DNA from: Pieris napi
Lineage: Eukaryota; Arthropoda; Insecta; Lepidoptera; Pieridae
Direction: 5' to 3'
Length of the DNA: 64,000 bases
Assembly (NCBI RefSeq): GCF_905475465.1
Contig: NC_062255.1
Span: 2,914,001-2,978,000 of the forward strand
The stretch's first letter is position 1; each line of letters starts with the position of its first letter. A program made the translations under genes and the position numbers. Under the pieces are notes generated by a model. It had not been told where the DNA came from. It saw only the letters and a list, made by a program, of their open reading frames with translations, and searched no databases. Positions 59,701 to 64,000 of the stretch are shown here, in pieces.

Positions 59701-59865
59701 AATTCGTCGGATATTTTGAGGGTACATTCGAGATCGCATACGGATGAAAGGCCTAACGCGTGTCCGGAGTGTGGGAAGACGTTCCGTACAGGGGGTTGTG
59801 TGAGTCGACATAGACGGATAGTACATCATATCAGAAAGAAGCCACAAGAACAAATAAATAGTTAG
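44769..59865 (+). CDS. ZAD/C2H2 zinc-finger protein with four trihelix/MADF-like modules
   Basis: Exons: 44769-44790, 44884-44965, 45316-45403, 46002-46107, 46508-46589, 48354-48450, 49037-49232, 50099-50180, 53143-53233, 54931-55036, 55828-55921, 57160-57256, 57708-58013, 59116-59865; 732 codons plus stop, GT-AG, in phase. Residues 8-381 plus the start of exon 13 form four modules (starting about 8, 100, 225 and 318), each opening with an aromatic helix such as DWLFKKKKQAW, then NGFP, RKKW and SWKYY motifs in the odd-numbered ones. These resemble Myb/SANT-like trihelix (or MADF) DNA-binding folds. Residues about 449-520 are a ZAD: CRSC (Cys449, Cys452) and CLTC (Cys495, Cys498), known to dimerise. 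An acidic linker leads to five C2H2 fingers; the first has a shortened loop. Likely a nuclear DNA-binding regulator. No orthologue recognised. Confidence 0.88.
45681..45955. mobile_element. MITE with GCAGCCAACTAGCTTAATTA ends
   Basis: GCAGCCAACTAGCTTAATTA at the left recurs inverted as TAATTAAGCTAGTTGGCTGC at the right. The arms continue for about 40 bases (TTCAATTAACAGCC). ATATG flanks both sides. Half copy at 14645. In intron 3 of the zinc-finger gene. Confidence 0.8.
46611..47253 (+). repeat. Two head-to-tail copies of the CTAGCTGATCCGGCAAACG repeat
   Basis: Copy one about 46611-46920, copy two 46921-47253. Each runs from GGCAAACGTCGTTTTGCCAT to TTTTATATATTAGA, and the second begins directly at the end of the first. 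In intron 5 of the zinc-finger gene. Confidence 0.75.
47572..47998 (+). repeat. Related dispersed repeat, CTAGCTGGCCTGGCGAACAT type
   Basis: CTAGCTGGCCTGGCGAACAT at the start, CGGTCAAGCCGTTTTTATGT and TTTTTATATATATAGAT at the end, the layout of the repeat above but with another interior. In intron 5 of the zinc-finger gene. Confidence 0.55.
48095..48185 (+). repeat. Fragment of the GRRYHLTS non-LTR-like tail
   Basis: GACAAAGCACTTGCAAGCCT through GGCGGCGTTATCACTTAACA to CTCCTACCCGTGTACC. In intron 5 of the zinc-finger gene. Confidence 0.55.
49481..49702. mobile_element. MITE with GGGGCCGTTCAAGTATTACG ends and TTA duplication
   Basis: The element is 49484-49699 (216 bp). Ends are GGGGCCGTTCAAGTATTACG and its near reverse complement, AATACTGGAACGGCCCC. 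TTA flanks both sides, an exact 3-bp duplication. A 16-C run sits near the left end. TTA fits the PIF/Harbinger superfamily (inference). In intron 7 of the zinc-finger gene. Confidence 0.85.
51319..51825. repeat. Palindrome-ended repeat (AAGAAGTTATACTTC type), full copy
   Basis: Starts AAAAAAGGGTGCGTGTACTT, GCGCGTAAGAAGTTATACTT; ends ACGCGCCTAAAGAAGTATAA. Interior includes AGGTAAATGTCATTATGGTC and ATCTCGCTTGCGCACGCTAT. Near-identical to the inverse of 56595-57120 over most of its length. Confidence 0.72.
51861..52948. mobile_element. DNA transposon derivative with 155-bp identical inverted arms
   Basis: The left arm 51861-52015 (starting TAAGATCCCGCTATACAACG) is the reverse complement of the right arm 52794-52948, with no mismatch that I can find by eye. 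The 778-bp interior contains no transposase-like ORF. Arms this long and similar suggest either recent arrival or gene conversion. Lies in intron 8 of the zinc-finger gene, 37 bp past the previous repeat. Confidence 0.82.
53405..54136 (-). mobile_element. PIF/Harbinger element, internally deleted
   Basis: The element is 53408-54133 (726 bp). Ends AGTGCCCTGTAAACGATCAA and TTGATCGTTTACAGGGCACT are exact inverses, with TAA on both sides, the superfamily's usual 3-bp target. Subterminal TTTGTCAAA motifs recur in both halves. It carries the start of a Harbinger nuclease on the minus strand. In intron 9 of the zinc-finger gene. Confidence 0.92.
53747..53986 (-). pseudogene. Truncated Harbinger transposase (N-terminal 79 residues)
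   Basis: The frame reads RRRWSREWLKLRDKYTHENL, then ILRTEPEDYANFLRMDHKTF and EDLLTIL. This W-x-R-x-W-L-x-x-R to Y-x-N-F-x-R-M pattern opens most animal Harbinger nucleases. The DDE catalytic region is deleted, so it cannot act alone. Stop codon at the A/T-rich deletion joint. Confidence 0.85.
55490..55768 (+). pseudogene. C-terminal end of a non-LTR retrotransposon ORF
   Basis: Best copy of the tail family. The frame from 55574 encodes TTMWNQLRNEVFPNQFYLGS, IKKRAYQFLKGRQRT and HGRRYHLTSGEPARLP. A W-N-x-L-P/R-x-x-V-F then F/I-K-x-x-x-Y-x-F-L pattern is usual at the end of Jockey/CR1-type ORF2 proteins. A second fragment (CTCTGGCATTGACCATGGGC) sits at about 55222. In intron 10 of the zinc-finger gene. 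Confidence 0.65.
56170..56275 (+). mobile_element. Eroded SINE fragment
   Basis: AGACTCAGTACTAAGCGTAT, GTCAGGCACAGAAGGCTGAC and TCAGACCTATGTAGCACC follow the SINE 3' order with deletions. It lies immediately before the next SINE copy. Confidence 0.5.
56316..56598 (+). mobile_element. SINE, tRNA-derived, near-complete
   Basis: GAGCAGTGTTGGCCTAGTGG head with box B GTAGGTTCGTCCCC (one base short), then CATCGTGAGGAAACCGACCG, GTGTGTCAGGCACTGGAGGC and CCTAAAGAGGTTGTAGC. Butts directly onto the palindrome-ended repeat at 56595. In intron 11 of the zinc-finger gene. Confidence 0.85.
56595..57120. repeat. Palindrome-ended repeat, inverted copy of 51319-51825
   Basis: Starts TTGAAGTTATACTTCTTTAG and ends TACTTACGCGCGTACATAAG plus GTACACGCACCC. 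The interior is the reverse complement of 51319-51825. Ends 40 bp before exon 12 of the zinc-finger gene. Confidence 0.72.
58043..58150 (-). repeat. Fragment of the GRRYHLTS non-LTR-like tail
   Basis: AACAGAGCAGCAGGCTCACA, then GTGATACCGCCGCTCATGGA and GTGAGTTGCCGGCCTTAAAT. Starts 30 bp after exon 13 of the zinc-finger gene. Confidence 0.6.
58583..59058. mobile_element. Palindromic foldback element, TA-flanked
   Basis: The element is 58585-59056 (472 bp). Ends are GTCCGGTCAA and TTGACCGGAC between TA dinucleotides. Almost the entire length folds back: TTAAAAATCCCCATCGAT in the left half pairs with ATCGATGGGGATTTTTAA in the right, and TCGGGGTCAAAGGTCA with TGACCTTTGACCCCAAAT. Related by its ends to 10377-11007. 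Stops 57 bp before exon 14 of the zinc-finger gene. Confidence 0.82.
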
Positions 59866-59875
59866 TTGGTTAAGG

Positions 59876-59881
59876 AATAAA
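59876..59881 (+). terminator. Polyadenylation signal of the zinc-finger gene
   Basis: AATAAA 10 bases past the TAG stop, giving a very short 3' UTR. A dispersed repeat begins about 40 bases later. Confidence 0.65.
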
Positions 59882-59919
59882 GTTATTTTTACTGAAAGTT
59901 TTTTAATAAATATTATACT

Positions 59920-60185
59920 AGCAGACCCGCCAAGCGTCGCTGTGGCTAAGGTTTTTGTTATATTACATAGTAGTAAACTATTCAAGGGAAACGGTAGGAG
60001 AACACCAGCTATGGGGACCACCATGCTTTTTTGGTGGTTATGCCATTAAATTGTAGCTTATGTGAAGCGTTGGTACTTTCAACACAGCGCCGTCTGTTAG
60101 AATTGTGACTGTCAAATAATAAACAAATATTTTGCGATAACATAATATTGCGGGTATAAATTGAGATGTAAGCTATCCTATGCCG
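59920..60185 (+). repeat. Dispersed repeat, CTAGCAGACCCGCCAAGCG type
   Basis: CTAGCAGACCCGCCAAGCGT to CAACACAGCGCCGTCTGTTA and GAGATGTAAGCTATCCTA. Third copy of the 2648 family, truncated at its 3' side. Confidence 0.62.
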
Positions 60186-60209
60186 TTTTTTCAGGAAAAA
60201 TATCATTTT

Positions 60210-60405
60210 GACCTAATGTTAAGTGATACCGCCCATGGATACTCACATTACCAGAAGGCTCGCAAGTGCGTTGTCGGCCTTTTAAGAATTAGTCCTTGAG
60301 GGACCCCAAGTCGAATTGATTCGATAATAATGCAGTGGGTAGCTGGTTCTACAAAGTGGCGGTGCGCGGCAAATACTTCCTTAAAAAACGCTCAGTTGTG
60401 GACTG
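60210..60405 (-). repeat. Fragment of the GRRYHLTS non-LTR-like tail, longer copy
   Basis: GTTAAGTGATACCGCCCATG, GCTCGCAAGTGCGTTGTCGG, then GGGTAGCTGGTTCTACAAAG and AAACGCTCAGTTGTGGA, which is the reverse complement of the region upstream of 55574. Confidence 0.65.
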
Positions 60406-61465
60406 GTGGACGTTGAGGTGATACAGGCCCGTATATTGGACTTATGAATATTGTATGGCTTAGTGTAAGGGTAAGAATCAAGGGTATCAATGATTCCTCT
60501 CTGAGTAAGAACTCACGCAAGAAGGTACAAAGAATTAGGAAGATAACTGGTGATAATAATTGGAGGAGGCTTTCACCTCGTTGTCATACAATATCCATTA
60601 AAATAATTCATCTAATATTTAAGGAGAAATAAGAGGAATTTTGTTTTTTACGACTTCTGTGTGCCTCTCAAAACATTTTTGGTATAGGTACTCCCTTGCA
60701 TAGCTAATAAGTCTCTAAGCTTAGTTTAACCCTTAATCTTGGCATCGATTTGGTTTTTATACAACCCGATCCCACTAGGCACTTTTTAGCTTTAGGTACT
60801 ATTACTTAAATGGGAAATAGATGCCAATTATTTCCGAAATATTTACCCTTCCTTCAAGAAAATAGTCTTCTCTGCCCATAGGTAGCTGTAGCACTTTGTA
60901 TCATATGAGCCTGCTGCCCGTTTCTTTTCAATTTCTATAAAATAAGTTCCGACATCAGGGCCACAGATATTAAAAAAAAATCGAAAGGGCAAGCTCAGTA
61001 TTCACGCTTGAGTACTGCTGGACTGTTTTCCGACAAGTTGTTACTCTTTAGAGCGCATACAAAGATATGTGTCTGTTGATAATTAATGATGTCTAACGCT
61101 GACAAGCATAGAGATCTTTTATGTCGGCTTTAAAGTGCTCAAAGATTTAAAACGCATTTCAATAAAGTTTTAACGAGCCTATAAAAGTCAGTGGCCCGAA
61201 TTTGACATTAACTAGAGATGCGCCCGTATTTTCAAATCAAGCTTTTTATTCGGCGCTTTTCAATCCCTGCATCTGTCGAACACAACGTTTTTGTATGAGA
61301 TAAAGTAGACTTTTTGATTAGTGTTCATTTTGTCTACAAAATATATCAATTAAACTAATCAAAACGTAAACGTTTCTAATTATTATTTTGCGCCAGTTGC
61401 CCTCCTTTACATTTAATGTTAAATTTTTATATTGTAATGTAACGAAGTGTAAATAAATAAAAATT
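60406..61465. other. No recognisable feature
   Basis: About 1 kb of AT-rich sequence. I found no splice-bounded coding segment, no inverted repeat and no match to the repeat families of this window. The short ORF at 60444-60632 has no recognisable protein features. Confidence 0.5.
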
Positions 61466-61469
61466 ATTA

Positions 61470-61735
61470 CCAGTGGCGCTACAACCTTTTTAGGTCTGGG
61501 CTTCTGATTTTTGTATGTTTCATGATCATCATTTGTCAATCTAATAGGCAAGTAGGTTGTCAACCTCTGCCTAACCATTTTGAGCCTAAGGAATGCCGGT
61601 TTCCTCACAATGGTTTCCTTTACTGCTCAAACGAATGTTTGTGCGCACAAAGACGGAAAGTTCATTGGTGTACATCCTGGGATCGAACCTACGACCTCAG
61701 GGTCAACACTACTCACTAATGTTGATTTAAAACCG
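61470..61735 (-). mobile_element. SINE, reverse orientation
   Basis: CCAGTGGCGCTACAACCTTT opens the copy, with TAGGTCTGGGCTTCTGATTT, TAGGCAAGTAGGTTGTCAAC and GGGATCGAACCTACGACCTC (box B, inverse). Body order is the inverse of 27126-27415. Confidence 0.82.
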
Positions 61736-63006
61736 TTTAAAAAGTTTGCTTGAGCGTCCACCTCGAGAGCTACTTCTTCGAACTTCGAACACGATATACA
61801 TACCTATGGTAATTATGAATAACTCTGTTAATAAGAGTACATTGTGTTTCTTATATATATATATATATATATAATGATATATTGAAGTGGTTTAAAATCA
61901 AGAACCATGCGCGCATTTACGGAGACAGCTAGTCATATCTTAAAAGAAACTACCTACATATATTAAAATCAGTCATATTAAAGCAAGCACATTCCCTCAG
62001 TGCCAGTCTGATGTTACAAATTTTTGCATTTTCTTTGATGTCGAATCGCTATTCCTTAACATAGTATGTTGTTTGTTGCTTACATACTGTATTTGATATT
62101 TCAGCTAGTTTAATAAATTAACAATGTTGACTGTCCGTAATTAGTTTTTCGTGTATATATATTTTAGGAATTTAAAAACCCATACATCACGCTTTTTTCT
62201 AGGTCTTGTCCAGTTATTTTGTAGTATGTGTGAAAACTTAGAGCTAAATTGTAGTTTTTAGGTAAAATGGTAATGGTACAACCACTTAAGTATTCAATTT
62301 AATAAAAAACTTGGATTTATAAGTCCCAAGTTTTTTAGGATATTCACCTTCAAATGTCTTCAATTACAATGCAGGTAATAAAATATGGATAGTCCTTTTT
62401 CCTTACTACTTGGAGCCTGCTAATTTGATTTCGAAGTACTTATAATGTACTCATTGAACCATTCAGCTTATGTATTTTTACGAAAATAATTAAATTGTAC
62501 GCACATATCTTATAAAATATAGGAGGAGCTTTTATCGAGCTTTCTAGTAATATTTTGCTATGCAATAAAAATTAAACAAGAGCTGTTTATAATGTCCTTT
62601 CAAATAATTTTAATATAAAACAGATATAATAAATAGTAAGTAGTTTTTTGTTACGACTCTGCTAATCCACAGTTATGTTTAGGTACATTTATTAGATGAG
62701 AGTTTTTATATATACTTACAGATAATTTTAGACCAGGATTGGAGCTCAATTCATGTTCATGAATACGGGCTTTGGTGACATGGAGGCGCTAATGGATGCG
62801 TCATATATAGATAGTATATTTAACCGAAATATTAAGATCAACGTCCTTTGGCTTTGTAAATTTACTTTATGATAAATAGTGACGAAGAACTTTTACTTTG
62901 TGCTAAAGGAGGTTTATAGGAATTAAGCCAAATTAATACTGAGTTAAAACATAGCGTCACTGTAGAATGATACCTCGTATGTCAAAAAACCATTTATTTT
63001 TTATTC
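61736..63006. other. No gene; contains a (TA)n microsatellite
   Basis: About 1.3 kb of AT-rich DNA. A TA run sits at 61853-61874. No coding segment or inverted repeat that I can support. Confidence 0.5.
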
Positions 63007-63367
63007 TAAGGGTCTGTTTCACAATGTACGGATAAGTTCCGAATTAGCTATTTATTACTTATTGGTAGGATAAACAGTATTGTTGCGTTTCACTACAGTC
63101 AGATAGCGCTATTCGTCACATAATGGCCGATTGACATTAGGAGAGTGCTTTAGGATAGTACTTTAGTTGAAACGTGTAAACGCTACGCTAAAGAACTTGC
63201 CTTTCAAGTTGTACTAAAGCACTCTCCTAAACACTAAGATAATGTAAAGGCCTTAAAGTCCATCACAAGAGTCCGATTAAGTGTCAAATACAATCAACAA
63301 TTTATCTTCCAAATAATTTATGTGTTGCATTTGGTACTTTATCCATACATTGTGAAACAGACCCTTA
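63007..63367. mobile_element. MITE with GGGTCTGTTTCACAATGTAC ends
   Basis: The element is 63010-63364 (355 bp). Left end GGGTCTGTTTCACAATGTAC, right end ACATTGTGAAACAGACCC. TAA precedes and TTA follows, which may be an inverted extension of the ends or a TWA target. A second inverted pair lies inside (GAGAGTGCTTTAG at about 63141 and CTAAAGCACTCTCC at about 63215). Confidence 0.8.
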
Positions 63368-63425
63368 GACTCTTATGTCATCTAACTGGTATAATAATTA
63401 AGTAACCTTAACCATCCAAAACTAT

Positions 63426-63504
63426 GTTAAAATATTATTATATGTTTTTGTTCATAGTTTTAACCCTCTAAAACTATGGACAAAACATATAATAATATTT
63501 TCAC
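63426..63504. repeat. Near-perfect hairpin
   Basis: AAAATATTATTATATGTTTT is matched by AAAACATATAATAATATTTT about 30 bases later. The stem is about 35 bp around a short CCCTCT loop, at the size limit of a MITE. Confidence 0.7.
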
Positions 63505-63589
63505 GCACATTGACGAAATGAAACATTTTTTTCGTGTTTAATGTTTGGTTCTCTGGACATACGAAGCTATCACTCTACAGCGACGATAG

Positions 63590-63725
63590 AGCGGTACTGG
63601 TCCTTTCTATATGCGCAATTAACATCTCGTATGTTGAAAGAAAACATTGTGAAGAAAGCGTCTTATACATTGACCTATACATGAGGCTTATTACATACTT
63701 GCCTAAGAAGTAGCGAGAAATTAAG
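63590..63725 (+). mobile_element. Strongly decayed SINE fragment
   Basis: CTATATGCGCAATTAACATC, GAAAGAAAACATTGTGAAGA and ATTACATACTTGCCTAAG keep the SINE order with many changes. Confidence 0.4.
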
Positions 63726-63887
63726 TTAGACCTACCTTCATGTGGATACCCACACCTTGCTCACTGAATCACGTGAAACTGTCTTAAGGTAAGATCTAGA
63801 AATCAGCATTGTTAAGTGCCTATCTCGAACCTAATCCGCCACAAACATTTCCGTTTTTTTTTTCTTTTAACTTGTATATATTTTAAT

Positions 63888-64000
63888 TTCGAGCAGTGTT
63901 GGCCTAGTAGCTTCAACAAGCTACTCTCATCCCTAAGGTCGTAGGTTCGATCCCCGGCTGTGCACCACTGGACTTTCTTTCTATGTGCGCATTTAACATT
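63888..64000 (+). mobile_element. SINE, cut by the window edge
   Basis: TCGAGCAGTGTTGGCCTAGT, box B GTAGGTTCGATCCCCGGC and CTATGTGCGCATTTAACATT. The 3' part lies beyond the window. Confidence 0.8.

Noticed and set aside
59515..60024. 169-residue minus-strand ORF opposite the zinc fingers
   Set aside because: Antisense shadow of the repeated C2H2 coding sequence joined to a downstream dispersed repeat.
60444..60632. 62-residue ORF after the zinc-finger gene
   Set aside because: No recognisable motif, no splice context, and it follows a truncated repeat; treated as chance.
1..64000. A complete LTR retrotransposon or integrated virus
   Set aside because: No pair of long direct repeats, no gag-pol frame and no viral structural gene seen; the only reverse-transcriptase remains are LINE-type fragments.

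Overview
The window looks like nuclear DNA of a moth or butterfly (Lepidoptera). It is AT-rich, its genes are split by short GT-AG introns, and it is packed with tRNA-derived SINEs, short non-LTR retrotransposon tails and many small inverted-repeat DNA transposons. The repeat families resemble ones I know from Lepidoptera; I could not run a search, so the order is an inference and I do not name a species.

Five protein-coding genes can be supported. From left to right: (1) the last coding exon of an MMD-type PAQR membrane protein (+, 1675-1863); (2) cytosolic arginyl-tRNA synthetase (-, 4516-6549), an intact 677-residue reading frame without introns; (3) a KATNIP (KIAA0556-like) gene with 15 coding exons (+, 8306-20398, 773 residues); (4) mitochondrial RNA polymerase POLRMT with 24 coding exons (-, 24241-43711, 1385 residues); (5) a 14-exon gene (+, 44769-59865, 732 residues) encoding four trihelix/MADF-like modules, an internal ZAD domain and five C2H2 zinc fingers. 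For genes 3, 4 and 5 I joined exons by eye; each join uses GT-AG borders and keeps the reading frame, and each total is an exact multiple of three.

MMD and ArgRS converge. ArgRS and KATNIP diverge from a 1.76-kb spacer that holds a hAT element with a perfect 8-bp target duplication. KATNIP and POLRMT converge on a 3.8-kb spacer of MITEs and a dead LINE. POLRMT and the zinc-finger gene diverge from a 1.06-kb spacer that is a candidate shared promoter. The last 4 kb is repeats with no recognised gene. The genes do not form a pathway: two serve translation and mitochondrial transcription, one is a microtubule/cilium factor, and one is a probable DNA-binding regulator.

The most notable observation is the zinc-finger gene. 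Its N-terminal half is built from four exon triads with the same repeating intron phase order and near-equal exon lengths, in an A-B-A'-B' order. This points to an internal duplication of a paired DNA-binding-like module upstream of a ZAD that is normally N-terminal. The mobile-element content is also informative: several elements retain exact target duplications or near-identical arms, including a 1,088-bp element with 155-bp arms that look identical.
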